Counted from the first letter of the stretch, positions 6,729-15,599 are shown. The stretch: DNA of 17,045 bases from 2-02-FULL-62-14 sp035632555 (GCA_035632555.1 DASQGO010000069.1:1-17045); one strand, 5' to 3'. A program made the numbers and translations. Notes: a model not told the origin generated them from the letters alone.

Positions 6729-8216
6729 ATGGCACTGGTGTCTCAATTAGAGCGCGCAGCCATCCGACACAAGCTTGAGCGGCACGTGGCGGCTTCGGCC
6801 CGGAGCCGTCAGCTCTTTTCAGATGGCGATCATTTGCTGGTGGCTGTCTCTGGCGGGCCGGATTCAGTCGCGTTGTTGTCGGTGCTGGCTTCGCTTGCAC
6901 TGCCTATGAAGTTGACGCTGTCCGCGCTCCATGTCAATTACGGCCTAAGGGGGGACGAGTCGGAAGAAGACGCACGATTTGTATCCCGTCTTTGCGCCGA
7001 TCTGGACGTTCCGCTGATCTGTGAACGGGTTGATCTCTCCCGGACGTCAGCTCAGCACAAGGGGGCATCTCGGCAGGCCCGTGCCCGGGACGTGCGTTAT
7101 GCCGCGTTGCGCCACACGGCAGCCGCAGTTGGCGCGAATAAAATTGCCCTTGGACACACGGCTGATGATCAGGCGGAGACGCTCATCATGTGGATGTTGC
7201 GTGGAGCGGGCGCTGCTGGGATGGCCGGCATTCGTCCTGTGCGGGATGCCGTGTATGTACGCCCGTTGCTCGATGTTAGCCGCGCTGCCGTGCTGTCCTT
7301 CCTGCGCGCAAAAGGCCAGGCGTTCCGCACAGACTCCAGCAACGCCAAGCCCGTGTATCTGCGTAACCGCATTCGTCATGAACTCATGCCGCTGCTCAAA
7401 CAATTCAACCCTGCCATACTGGAAACTCTCACGCGCCAGGCAGCCATTTTACGTGATGAGGATCTTTGTCTCGAGCAATGGGTATCGAAGTGGATCCGTA
7501 GGTATGTTTTGCGGGGAGAGGACCTGTCATTGACGATCCCCTGCAAGGCCCTGCTGAAACTGCCGATCGCACTTCAGCGGCGGGTGGTTCGCCGAGTGGT
7601 GCAGTGGACGACGGGAAGTTTGCAGGGGCCTACCTTCGGAGCGGCGGAGGCTGTCTTGAAAAAAATTGTGAGAGCGGGTACCGGTTCGTCACTTGCGCTA
7701 CGCGGGGCGAGGGTTGCCCGGGAATATGAACGGATCAGATTCTTTCCTGTTCATGGCATGGATAGGTGCACGGAAGAGGCGGATAAGCACGGGTGGGATC
7801 GTGCGGTTGAGGTTCACCTAGGCATTCCGTCTGTTGCGGTCTGGCCACCGACCGGGCAGGTTGTTAGTCTTACTTTTGCGGATGATCCTCCGACCGAGAT
7901 GCCAGCAGGCCAGTGTGTAGCGAGGTTTGATGCAGACCGATTCACGCACCGATTGATGCTGCGATCTTGGAGGGCGGGTGATGTATTTCATCCTCACGGG
8001 ATGGAAGGGCGACGGAAGAAGATTCAGGATTACTTTTCAGACATCAAGCTGCCTCGCGCGCGGCGGGCCGAAGTGCCGCTGCTGGTTGCGCCGGAGGGCA
8101 TTCTCTGGGTCGCGGGGCATCGGGCAGACCATCGTTTTCGCGTGACGCCGTCCACGCGGCGCATCGTGACGGTGGAGATCGCGCCGGCTGGAACGGACAA
8201 GGAAGGCAAGGGCTGA
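6729..8216 (+). CDS. tilS: tRNA(Ile)-lysidine synthase
   Basis: TilS uses ATP and lysine to convert the wobble C of the CAU-anticodon tRNA(Ile) to lysidine. The protein has about 495 residues from the ATG at 6729. The PP-loop ATP-binding motif SGGPDSVALLSVL begins near residue 41, after VAV. It is followed by LHVNYGLRGDESEEDARFV, the ALGHTADDQAETLIMWMLRGAG segment and a FRTDSSNAKPVYLRNRIRHE region (short parts of a conserved block). The small C-terminal TilS domain is recognisable in LRSWRAGDVFHPHGM and KKIQDYFSDIKLPR. A GTG at 6714, overlapping ribF by 8 bases, is a possible alternative start adding five residues. Neither start has a clear ribosome site. The middle third is lower in G+C (about 47-52% in sampled lines) than its neighbours. 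It lies 3 bases before hpt. Confidence 0.94.
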   Translation: MALVSQLERAAIRHKLERHVAASARSRQLFSDGDHLLVAVSGGPDSVALLSVLASLALPMKLTLSALHVNYGLRGDESEEDARFVSRLCADLDVPLICERVDLSRTSAQHKGASRQARARDVRYAALRHTAAAVGANKIALGHTADDQAETLIMWMLRGAGAAGMAGIRPVRDAVYVRPLLDVSRAAVLSFLRAKGQAFRTDSSNAKPVYLRNRIRHELMPLLKQFNPAILETLTRQAAILRDEDLCLEQWVSKWIRRYVLRGEDLSLTIPCKALLKLPIALQRRVVRRVVQWTTGSLQGPTFGAAEAVLKKIVRAGTGSSLALRGARVAREYERIRFFPVHGMDRCTEEADKHGWDRAVEVHLGIPSVAVWPPTGQVVSLTFADDPPTEMPAGQCVARFDADRFTHRLMLRSWRAGDVFHPHGMEGRRKKIQDYFSDIKLPRARRAEVPLLVAPEGILWVAGHRADHRFRVTPSTRRIVTVEIAPAGTDKEGKG

Positions 8217-8219
8217 GAC

Positions 8220-8768
8220 ATGGAGAAGATTTTTGGACGTCCGATCGTGACCCAGGATGACATGAAGCGCCGCATCGAGGAATTGGGACGGCAGATCGCC
8301 TCGGATTATGAAGGCAAGGACCTGATTCTCGTCGGGATTCTGAAGGGAGCCTTCGCGTTTTATGCCGATCTGGCCCGTGCCATCAGGGCGCCGCTGCGCG
8401 TGGATTTTCTGATCGTGACCAGTTATGGCGCCAAGGCGAAGACGTCGGGGAAGGTGAAAATGGTCACCGATCTGACGGAAGACATCAAGGGGCGGGACGT
8501 CTTGCTGGTGGAGGACATCGTGGATTCGGGCCTGACCGTCCAGTATTTGATCAAGACGCTGTCGAAGCGCAAGCCCAGATCCATCAAAGTCTGTGCGTTG
8601 TTGAGCAAGCCGGAGCGGAGGAAAATTTCAGTCAAGGTGGATTATGTGGGGTTCGAGATATCCAACAAATATGTCGTGGGCTACGGACTTGATTATCAGC
8701 AGCAGTACCGCAATCTGCCGTATCTGGCGGTGCTCGATAAAGTGGACGAGGAAGGGCGAAAAACGTAG
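8220..8768 (+). CDS. hpt: Hypoxanthine phosphoribosyltransferase
   Basis: Hpt salvages hypoxanthine (and usually guanine) to the nucleotide using PRPP. The 182-residue length is typical. The order of motifs fits the bacterial Hpt family: GILKGAFAFYADLAR (39-53), the flexible-loop SYG at 68-70, the PRPP loop VLLVEDIVDSGLT (94-106) with the acidic pair Glu98-Asp99, and the base-recognition C-terminus YVVGYGLDYQQQYRNLPY (151-168). An AAGGG-like ribosome site ends about 8 bases before the ATG. The gene is 3 bases after tilS. A tilS-hpt-ftsH order is well known from Gram-positive bacteria. The gene appears to end the heme-to-purine operon, because an 89-base gap follows. Confidence 0.95.
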   Translation: MEKIFGRPIVTQDDMKRRIEELGRQIASDYEGKDLILVGILKGAFAFYADLARAIRAPLRVDFLIVTSYGAKAKTSGKVKMVTDLTEDIKGRDVLLVEDIVDSGLTVQYLIKTLSKRKPRSIKVCALLSKPERRKISVKVDYVGFEISNKYVVGYGLDYQQQYRNLPYLAVLDKVDEEGRKT

Positions 8769-8779
8769 GCGCAGTAATA

Positions 8780-8809
8780 TTGTGCGTGTCCGGCACCCTG
8801 TGTTAGGAT
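8780..8809 (+). promoter_or_regulatory. Possible sigma70-type promoter for ftsH
   Basis: In the 89-base gap between hpt and ftsH, TTGTGC (8780-8785) and TAGGAT (8804-8809) are separated by 18 bases. Each matches four of six consensus positions. The gap has no rho-independent terminator that I can see, so ftsH may be served both by readthrough and by this weak candidate. The call rests only on pattern and position. Confidence 0.3.
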
Positions 8810-8846
8810 GACCCGATTGTCGTCCATAGGCGAGCCGGTAAGTGAC

Positions 8847-8853
8847 GAGGAGG
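8847..8853 (+). promoter_or_regulatory. Strong ribosome binding site of ftsH
   Basis: GAGGAGG lies 4 bases before the ATG at 8858, slightly tighter than the usual spacing. It fixes the ftsH start and fits a highly expressed essential protease. Confidence 0.7.
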
Positions 8854-8857
8854 CGGG

Positions 8858-10669
8858 ATGAATTCGCGGGTGAAGAATCTTCTTTTTTGGGTCGTCGTCG
8901 GGCTCTTCATGATTCTGCTGTTCAATCTGTTCAGCGTGACGCCCCACGTTCAGGAAGAAGAGGTAATCTTCAGCGAGTTCATGGCCAAGCTGGACAACGG
9001 CGAGGTCACGAAGGTCATCATCAAGGCCAATCACATCAGCGCCATCCTGAAAAACGAAACCCGGATCAAAACCTACCTGGCTGAGTATCCGGATCTGGTC
9101 AAGGTGCTGCGCGAACGGAACGTCCAGATCGAGGCCAAGCCGCCGGATGAGAGCCCCTGGTACATCACCTTTTTAGTGACGTGGGGGCCGTTCATCCTGT
9201 TTCTCGGCCTCTGGTTTTTCCTCATGCGCCAGATGCAGATTGGCGGAAACAAGGCGCTGTCGTTCGGCAAGAGCCGGGCCCGAATGCTGACTGAGGAGCG
9301 CAAGAAAGTGACATTCGCCGACGTGGCCGGCATCGATGAAGCCAAGGAAGAAGTCTACGAGATTATCGAGTTTTTGAAGGACCCCAGGAAGTTTCAGAAG
9401 CTGGGCGGCCGGATTCCCAAGGGCGTGCTGATCGTCGGCCCTCCCGGCACAGGCAAGACGTTGCTGGCCAAGGCCATTGCCGGCGAAGCGGGGGTGCCGT
9501 TTTTCAGCATCAGCGGATCGGATTTCGTCGAGATGTTCGTGGGCGTCGGCGCCTCGCGTGTCCGCGACCTGTTCGAGCAGGGCAAGAAGCATGCGCCATG
9601 CATTATTTTTATCGATGAGATCGACGCCGTGGGCCGTTTGCGAGGAGCCGGGCTTGGCGGCGGGCATGACGAACGCGAGCAGACGTTGAATCAGCTGCTC
9701 GTGGAAATGGACGGGTTCGATACGACGGAAGGCGTCATCCTGATCGCCGCGACCAACCGGCCGGACGTGCTGGACCCTGCGCTGCTGCGGCCGGGCCGCT
9801 TCGACCGGCAGATCGTCGTCAATCGTCCAGACATCAAGGGCCGGGCCGAGATCCTCAAGGTGCATACCAAGAAAGTGCCGGTGGCCGCGGATGTCGAGTT
9901 GGATAAAATCGCGCGCGGGACGCCCGGATTCTCCGGCGCGGATCTCGAAAATCTTGTGAATGAAGCGGCCCTGTGGGCAGCCCGGCAGAACAAGAAGGAA
10001 GTCGAGAGTGTGGACTTCGAAATGGCGAAGGACAAGGTGCTCATGGGCGCGGAGCGCAAGAGCATGGTCCTGACCGATGAAGAGAAGCGCGTGACGGCGT
10101 TCCACGAGGCGGGGCATGCCCTGATGGCCAAGCTGCTGCCTGGAACGGATCCGGTGCACAAGGTCACGATCATTCCACGCGGCCGCGCGCTGGGCGTGAC
10201 AATGCAGTTGCCCACCGACGACCGGCACAATTACTCCAAGGACTTTCTCTACAATACCTTGGCGATTCTCATGGGCGGCCGGGTCGCCGAAGAGCTGATC
10301 TTCAAAAACATCACGACCGGCGCTGGGAATGACCTCGAGCGGGCGACCGACCTCGCGAGAAAAATGGTCTGCGAGTGGGGGATGAGCGAAAGGCTTGGCC
10401 CGCTGACGTTTGGGAAGAAAAACGAAGAAATTTTTCTGGGCCGGGAGATTGCCACCCATCGCGATTTCAGCGAGCAGGTCGCCGAGCAGATCGACGGTGA
10501 AGTCAAGCGGCTGGTCACGGAAAATTACGACCGGACCAAGCGGCTGCTGACCGAGCACATGCATATTCTGAAAGCCCTGGCCGAAGCGTTGCTGGAAAAG
10601 GAAGTGCTCGACGCTCCGGAAATCGACAAAATCGTGCAACAGGGGCTGCCCCAGCCCACGCCCGCCTGA
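8858..10669 (+). CDS. ftsH: ATP-dependent zinc metalloprotease FtsH
   Basis: FtsH is the membrane-anchored AAA+ protease that degrades misfolded membrane proteins and selected regulators. The 603-residue protein has transmembrane helix 1 at about residues 8-26, a periplasmic segment of some 75 residues, and helix 2 at about 103-123. The AAA+ module carries Walker A GPPGTGKT (194-201), the pore-loop MFVGVG (226-231), Walker B IIFIDEID (249-256) and the second region of homology ATNRPDVLDPALLRPGRFDR (298-317). The protease domain has HEAGH (416-420), and the third zinc ligand is probably Asp492 in AGNDLERATDLA. Nothing essential is missing. A long antisense frame overlapping it is a shadow. It stands 19 bases before folP. 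Confidence 0.98.
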   Translation: MNSRVKNLLFWVVVGLFMILLFNLFSVTPHVQEEEVIFSEFMAKLDNGEVTKVIIKANHISAILKNETRIKTYLAEYPDLVKVLRERNVQIEAKPPDESPWYITFLVTWGPFILFLGLWFFLMRQMQIGGNKALSFGKSRARMLTEERKKVTFADVAGIDEAKEEVYEIIEFLKDPRKFQKLGGRIPKGVLIVGPPGTGKTLLAKAIAGEAGVPFFSISGSDFVEMFVGVGASRVRDLFEQGKKHAPCIIFIDEIDAVGRLRGAGLGGGHDEREQTLNQLLVEMDGFDTTEGVILIAATNRPDVLDPALLRPGRFDRQIVVNRPDIKGRAEILKVHTKKVPVAADVELDKIARGTPGFSGADLENLVNEAALWAARQNKKEVESVDFEMAKDKVLMGAERKSMVLTDEEKRVTAFHEAGHALMAKLLPGTDPVHKVTIIPRGRALGVTMQLPTDDRHNYSKDFLYNTLAILMGGRVAEELIFKNITTGAGNDLERATDLARKMVCEWGMSERLGPLTFGKKNEEIFLGREIATHRDFSEQVAEQIDGEVKRLVTENYDRTKRLLTEHMHILKALAEALLEKEVLDAPEIDKIVQQGLPQPTPA

Positions 10670-10688
10670 CGCGCCCCGGTCCGTCACG

Positions 10689-11609
10689 ATGCGTTCGTGC
10701 AATCGCGACGGATGCGGGCACTCGTTTATCTCGCTGAGTGTGATGCCGCCATTGCAAGACCAGTCCAGCCCCATTCTGTTGATGCGCGGCTGTCGCCTTG
10801 CGCTCGACCGTCCGATGGTCATGGGTGTGCTCAATGTCACACCGGATTCGTTTTCGGATGGCGGGCGGTATTTCGATCCCGGCGCGGCGGTCAAGCACGC
10901 GCTGGAGATGGCCGAGGAAGGAGCCGATTTTATCGACATCGGCGCCGAGTCCTCCCGTCCCGGCGCGAAGCCGGTGCCTGAAGAGGAGGAGCTCAGCCGG
11001 CTGGTTCCCGTCGTGCGGGAGGTCTGCCGGCAAGTGTCAATTCCCGTGTCGGTGGATACCACCAAGGCAGTGGTGGCCAGAACCGCGATCGAATCCGGCG
11101 CCGCCGTTGTGAACGACATCAGTGCCTGCCAGGCCGATCCGGCGATGGCAGGTGTGGTGAGGGACACCGGCGCAGGACTCGTCCTGATGCACATGCGGGG
11201 GACGCCCCGCACCATGCAGCAGGCCCCGCACTATGGGTCTGTTGTCGAGGAGATACGTGATTTTTTGCATGCACGCATGCGGATGGCCGTGCAGGCGGGC
11301 ATTGCGGCAGAACAGATCTTGCTTGACCCCGGCATCGGATTTGGGAAAAATCTCGAACACAATCTTGTCTTGCTGGACCGGCTCGATGCCTTGCAGCCAT
11401 TGGGCCGGCCGGTTCTCGTCGGCGTGTCCAGAAAGGCGTTTATCGGCGAAGTGCTGGGTCGTCGGACTGACGATCGGCTCATGGGAACGGCCGCGGCGGT
11501 GGCGGCGGCGCTGCTTCGCGGGGCCACGGTGGTTCGTGTGCACGATGTCAGAGTCATGCAGGATGTCGTCAGGATGATTCATGCGATCAAAACTCACACG
11601 CCCAGATAA
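10689..11609 (+). CDS. folP: Dihydropteroate synthase
   Basis: FolP condenses 6-hydroxymethyl-7,8-dihydropterin pyrophosphate with p-aminobenzoate in folate synthesis and is the target of sulfonamides. Conserved blocks in order are MGVLNVTPDSFSDGG (45-59), DFIDIGAESSRPGA (80-93), VSVDTTKAVVA, VNDISACQAD, LMHMRGTPRTMQ, ILLDPGIGFGKN and VGVSRKAFIGEVLGRR. The pterin/pABA loop reads SSRPG, with Ser in place of the common Thr, which also occurs in natural DHPS proteins. The start is uncertain. ATG 10689 gives 306 residues with an unusual Cys-containing N-terminus, while ATG 10743 gives 288 residues, closer to the usual length. Neither has a convincing ribosome site. Its 3' end overlaps glmM by 29 bases. 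Confidence 0.95.
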   Translation: MRSCNRDGCGHSFISLSVMPPLQDQSSPILLMRGCRLALDRPMVMGVLNVTPDSFSDGGRYFDPGAAVKHALEMAEEGADFIDIGAESSRPGAKPVPEEEELSRLVPVVREVCRQVSIPVSVDTTKAVVARTAIESGAAVVNDISACQADPAMAGVVRDTGAGLVLMHMRGTPRTMQQAPHYGSVVEEIRDFLHARMRMAVQAGIAAEQILLDPGIGFGKNLEHNLVLLDRLDALQPLGRPVLVGVSRKAFIGEVLGRRTDDRLMGTAAAVAAALLRGATVVRVHDVRVMQDVVRMIHAIKTHTPR

Positions 11610-12978
11610 AGCGACGAAGGCGGCGAAAGCCAGGACGTTGTTCGGCACGGACGGGGTGCGGGGCGTTGCCAACCTCGAGCCGATGACCAGCGAGACGGCA
11701 ATGAAACTGGGCCGGGCAGCCGCCTATTTATTCAAGCGCCGGGCCGGCCGGCACCAGATCGTCATCGGCAAAGACACCCGTCTGTCCGGATACATGCTGG
11801 AATCAGCGCTGACGTCCGGCATCTGCTCCATGGGAGTGGATGTCTACTTGATCGGGCCCATGCCTACGCCGGGCGTTGCGTTTCTGACCCGCAGCCTTCG
11901 GGCGGATGCCGGCGTCATGCTTTCCGCATCGCACAATCCCTATCAGGACAACGGCATCAAGTTCTTTTCCAGCGACGGGCTCAAGCTGCCGGACGAGTTT
12001 GAGGCCAGAATGGAATCGCTGATCACATCGAACGAAATCGAACATCACCGGCCGACCGCCGACGCAGTGGGAAAAGCCTATCGTATCGACGATGCCGAGG
12101 GGCGGTACATTGAGTTCGTGAAACGCTCGATTCCGCGCGATCTCGATTTTCAGGATTTGAAAGTCGTCGTCGACTGCGCGCACGGGGCGGCCTACAAGGT
12201 GTCGCCGAAAGTTCTGCGGGAGTTGGGCGCGACGGTTTGGGTGATCGGGGACAAACCGGACGGGACGAATATCAATGCGGGCTGTGGAGCCGTGTATCCC
12301 GCACGATTGCAAGGGGCGGTGCGGGAATACAAGGCTGATATCGGCATCGCGCACGACGGAGATGCGGACCGGGCAATCTTTGCCGATGAACGCGGGCAAC
12401 TGGTCGATGGCGACCATGCCATGGCTGCACTCGCGCTGGACATGCACGCCCGCGGTGAGCTGAAGAAAAATACCGTGGTGGGGACCGTGATGAGCAATTT
12501 CGGACTCGAGCGGGCGCTGGCGAAAGCCGGCATCAAGCTGGTTCGCACGGCGGTCGGCGACCGGTATCTGCTGGAGGCCATGATGGCCGGCGGGTACAAC
12601 TTCGGCGGCGAGCAATCGGGGCATCTGATTTTCCTCGACCATAATACGACGGGGGACGGCTTGATCTCCGGACTGCAAGTGTTGTCGCTCATGAAGCGGT
12701 CCGGTCGGGCCTTGTCGGATTTGGTCAAGGTGATGGCGCCGGTTCCGCAGGTGCTGGTGAACGTCACGGTGAAAACCAAGCCGGATTTGGACGAGGTGCC
12801 TGGTTTTCGGCAGGCTCTCCGCACAAGCGAGGCAAAGCTGAACGGTCGCGGGAGAGTCTTGGTCCGCTATTCAGGCACGGAGTCGCTCCTTCGTGTGATG
12901 GTCGAGGGGGAAGGCGAGGCGCTCATCCGCTCGGTCGCTGAAGAGCTGGCAGGTGTCGTTCGCGCGCGTTTGGGGTAA
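11581..12978 (+). CDS. glmM: Phosphoglucosamine mutase
   Basis: GlmM converts glucosamine-6-phosphate to glucosamine-1-phosphate for UDP-GlcNAc, and so for peptidoglycan and lipopolysaccharide. The N-terminal signature TLFGTDGVRG (19-28) is present. The phosphoserine loop SASHNPYQDNGIKFF carries Ser117, and the metal loop DGDADR is at 259-264. The sugar-binding loop GEQSGH is at 343-348, and the phosphate-binding RYSGTES is at 429-435. The family usually starts only a few residues before LFGTDGVRG, so the 18-residue basic extension here is longer than normal. The ATG at 11581 is nevertheless supported by AGGA at 11571-11574, 6 bases upstream. It overlaps the end of folP by 29 bases, which suggests coupling. 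The ftsH-folP-glmM order is the same as in E. coli. Confidence 0.97.
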   Translation: MRSKLTRPDKATKAAKARTLFGTDGVRGVANLEPMTSETAMKLGRAAAYLFKRRAGRHQIVIGKDTRLSGYMLESALTSGICSMGVDVYLIGPMPTPGVAFLTRSLRADAGVMLSASHNPYQDNGIKFFSSDGLKLPDEFEARMESLITSNEIEHHRPTADAVGKAYRIDDAEGRYIEFVKRSIPRDLDFQDLKVVVDCAHGAAYKVSPKVLRELGATVWVIGDKPDGTNINAGCGAVYPARLQGAVREYKADIGIAHDGDADRAIFADERGQLVDGDHAMAALALDMHARGELKKNTVVGTVMSNFGLERALAKAGIKLVRTAVGDRYLLEAMMAGGYNFGGEQSGHLIFLDHNTTGDGLISGLQVLSLMKRSGRALSDLVKVMAPVPQVLVNVTVKTKPDLDEVPGFRQALRTSEAKLNGRGRVLVRYSGTESLLRVMVEGEGEALIRSVAEELAGVVRARLG

Positions 12979-12984
12979 CGGCGG

Positions 12985-15540
12985 TTGTTTCTTCTTTTCA
13001 CCGGCGCCGTCCTGCTCGGCGTGGTGTGTGGCTCCTACCTAGTCTATCTTACTCTGCTTGTTCTCTTCTGTCTGATCCTTGTCGCAGCCAGCCTGACGAT
13101 CGGTGAGCGGCAGGGGCTGCTGACGGTCAGCGCAGGCGCTATTTTATATGGGGCGTTGCTGGGCGGCGTGCTGCTGTGGACGACATCGGCGTGGGAGAAG
13201 TTTGAATCTCCACTGGCTGCTCTTGACGGACAGGGACCGGTGTCGATCAGGGGAACGGTCGCCGAGCCGCTAACGCACGCGCCGAATCGCGAAGTCGTGA
13301 CGCTCAGCGTGTCACAGATCGGAGAGGGGGAAAGCCGGCGCTTTCTTGGTGGCCGCCTGCGGTTGACGTGGCGAGAGCCGGACAGGACATTCCTGCCGGG
13401 CGACGAGGTCAGTTTCACGGCACGCGTGCACCCTCCATCCGGCACGAAGAATCCCGGAGGGTTCGACTACGGCGCCTATCTGGTTCGTCAGGGAATCGAT
13501 GCGGTGGCGTCTGTGTCCGGTCCCGGCCGCGTGGTACTCGTTGCCGCTCCGTCCCGTCTTTCGCAGTGGACGCCCTGGAGAATCGTCGAGCAGTGGCGCG
13601 ACCGTATCCGCCAGGCGGCGCTGGCGACATTGTCCAATCCGGCGCGAGGCATCTTTCTCGGCATCATCATCGGGGAGCAGGGCTATCTGGGGGATGAGGT
13701 CCGGGATGCCTTTATGGCCACCGGGACGGTGCACATCCTCTCGATTTCCAGCTCGCATCTCGGACTGGTTGCCTTGCTGGTGTTTATGTGTGTCAAAGGT
13801 GCCAGCCGTGTTCTGCCGGTCCTATGGCTGCTCGCCTTGTCGCGTGTGATCACGCCGACGCGCCTGGCTGCGGTCGCGACGATCGTGTTCGTGATCTTCT
13901 ATACGTTGCTGGCGGGGGCGGAAGTGGCGACGATCCGTTCGCTGGTGATGATCGTAATCGTCATGTTGGCGGTGTGGCTGGGGCGGATGCATGACCTGCT
14001 CCGAGCCGTGGCATGCGCCGCACTGTTGCTGATCGTGCAGAATCCGCGAGCGATCTACGATATTTCCTTTCAACTCTCGTTCATGGCGGTGGTTGCGATT
14101 GCCCTGGTCATCGGCGCGCGCACGCGTGACGCGCCCGGCGGCCTGCCGCCTCAGCGCACGTCCGTCTGGGAAACGGTTGGAACGTGGGCGCGGGACTATC
14201 TGTGGTTGACCGGCAGCGTCACGCTCGCGACCGTGCCTCTCGTTGCCTATCACTTCAAGCAGATCGCGTGGCTGGGCGTGGTCGTCAATGCGGTGGTCGT
14301 GCCCCTTGCGGGGTTTGTCCTGGTTCCATTGGGTCTGGGTTCGGCGATCTGGCTGCTGGCCACCGGGCAGGACTCGCTTCCCGCCGCGTCGCTGAATCAG
14401 GCCGCGGCTGAGTTCATGTCGAATCTTATCGCGTTGTGCGCAACAACGGTGCCTGGCGCCGAGTGGCACGTGGCATCTCCGGCGGTCATGGCGATGGCGG
14501 CGTTCTATCTGATGCTCATTGTCGCGATCTGGCCGGCGGCTGAGGGACGCAGTGTGTGGTGGCGGCGAAGCTGTCTCGTCGCCGCGGCGCTTGTGCTCGG
14601 ATGGTGGGGATGGTCGCCGCGTGAATCGCCGGGCAGCGATGCCGTCCGCGTGACATTTCTGGATGTGGGGCAGGGCGATGCCTGCGTACTCGAATTGCCG
14701 GGCGGCCAAACGGTACTTATTGACGCTGGCGCGCATTACGACTCGCTCGACATGGGACGCGCAGTCGTGGGGCCCTACCTGTGGGAACGGGGCATTGTCC
14801 GGCTCAATCATGTCATTGCCACGCATCCGCAGTTGGACCATGTCGGAGGACTCGCGTGGGTGATACGTTCATTTGAAGTCGGCCGATATTGGAGCAACGG
14901 GGTGGCGCGGGCGGAGCCGTTCTATCGGCAAGTGCACGATACGTTGCGTACGCGGGGGCTTCGTGAAGAGCGGGCAGAGGAAGGACGAGTCATCATCGAG
15001 TCCGGTCCGTGCCGATTGGATGTGCTGAATCCGCCGGCCGGAGCCGGCAGTTCGCTGCAGGATGGCGGCGCCGGGGAAACAATGAGTGGGAGCGCTCTGA
15101 ACAATTTGTCGATTGTGACCCGGCTGGCATGCGGGACGCAGACGTTTTTGCTGACAGCCGATGCTGAATCCGGTGCGCTGGCAAGACTGCATCGTCGCGG
15201 GCTGCTTTCGAGAGGCACGATTCTCAAGGTGCCTCATCACGGCGCGGCGAGTTCATTGTATCGTCTGTGGATCGAGCAGGCAGGGGCGAAAGCGGCTGTA
15301 GTTTCTGTTGGACGGCATAATGCCTATGGCCATCTGGCCCCGGCCGTTCTCGCTGCGTATCAGAATGCAGGCATTCATGTGTTCCGTACGGATCGTCATG
15401 GTGCTGTGTGGATCACAACTCGATTATCCCGTCCCGAACTGCGCATTGACACCGCACGAGATGCCATGCTCACCGCTATTCCGTTCAACGCGGTTCTAGG
15501 GTTGGAGGAGTATAAAAATATTTGGCGGCTCCTGAAATGA
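12985..15540 (+). CDS. comEC: DNA internalization-related competence protein ComEC/Rec2
   Basis: ComEC forms the inner-membrane channel for single-stranded DNA uptake in natural transformation. The 851-residue protein begins at TTG 12985, six bases after glmM, and opens directly into hydrophobic helices (about 1-70). A periplasmic OB-fold-like DUF4131 region (about 75-185) contains the familiar NPGGFDYGAYLVRQGI (156-171). The multi-helix Competence domain spans about 215-525 and holds GTVHILSISSSHLGLVA (247-263), where most relatives read SG.H. A C-terminal metallo-beta-lactamase-like domain starts at VRVTFLDVGQGDA (about 555). It includes THPQLDHVGG (613-622), LLTADAES (Asp726) and VPHHGA (His751-His752). 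The HxDxDH motif usual in ComEC appears as HPQLDH, so one predicted metal ligand is Gln616. Length and architecture are normal. No other competence gene is in the window. Confidence 0.93.
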   Translation: MFLLFTGAVLLGVVCGSYLVYLTLLVLFCLILVAASLTIGERQGLLTVSAGAILYGALLGGVLLWTTSAWEKFESPLAALDGQGPVSIRGTVAEPLTHAPNREVVTLSVSQIGEGESRRFLGGRLRLTWREPDRTFLPGDEVSFTARVHPPSGTKNPGGFDYGAYLVRQGIDAVASVSGPGRVVLVAAPSRLSQWTPWRIVEQWRDRIRQAALATLSNPARGIFLGIIIGEQGYLGDEVRDAFMATGTVHILSISSSHLGLVALLVFMCVKGASRVLPVLWLLALSRVITPTRLAAVATIVFVIFYTLLAGAEVATIRSLVMIVIVMLAVWLGRMHDLLRAVACAALLLIVQNPRAIYDISFQLSFMAVVAIALVIGARTRDAPGGLPPQRTSVWETVGTWARDYLWLTGSVTLATVPLVAYHFKQIAWLGVVVNAVVVPLAGFVLVPLGLGSAIWLLATGQDSLPAASLNQAAAEFMSNLIALCATTVPGAEWHVASPAVMAMAAFYLMLIVAIWPAAEGRSVWWRRSCLVAAALVLGWWGWSPRESPGSDAVRVTFLDVGQGDACVLELPGGQTVLIDAGAHYDSLDMGRAVVGPYLWERGIVRLNHVIATHPQLDHVGGLAWVIRSFEVGRYWSNGVARAEPFYRQVHDTLRTRGLREERAEEGRVIIESGPCRLDVLNPPAGAGSSLQDGGAGETMSGSALNNLSIVTRLACGTQTFLLTADAESGALARLHRRGLLSRGTILKVPHHGAASSLYRLWIEQAGAKAAVVSVGRHNAYGHLAPAVLAAYQNAGIHVFRTDRHGAVWITTRLSRPELRIDTARDAMLTAIPFNAVLGLEEYKNIWRLLK

Positions 15541-15570
15541 AAGGCCATCTGGCCCGGTAGTCTAAACGTC

Positions 15571-15599
15571 TTGACAAAACAATGAGTTGTGGGTATCGT
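15571..15599 (+). promoter_or_regulatory. Sigma70-type promoter upstream of the HD-GYP gene
   Basis: A perfect -35 box TTGACA (15571-15576) is followed after exactly 17 bases by TATCGT (15594-15599), which matches four of six positions of the -10 consensus. It lies in the non-coding gap after comEC, oriented towards the HD-GYP gene. A start site near 15606 would leave an untranslated leader of about 140 bases. Confidence 0.55.

Noticed and set aside
9173..11215. 680-codon open frame on the - strand opposite ftsH and folP
   Set aside because: It is antisense to two unmistakable conserved genes, its protein is low in complexity with no recognisable motif, and long antisense frames are expected in G+C-rich coding sequence.
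13822..14841. 339-codon - strand frame opposite comEC
   Set aside because: It is antisense to the ComEC membrane domain. The highly basic His/Arg/Gln translation is typical of a shadow frame.
15543..15554. GGCCATCTGGCC after comEC as a terminator
   Set aside because: The stem is only four pairs with a four-base loop and no following U-run, so it is too weak to call a rho-independent terminator.
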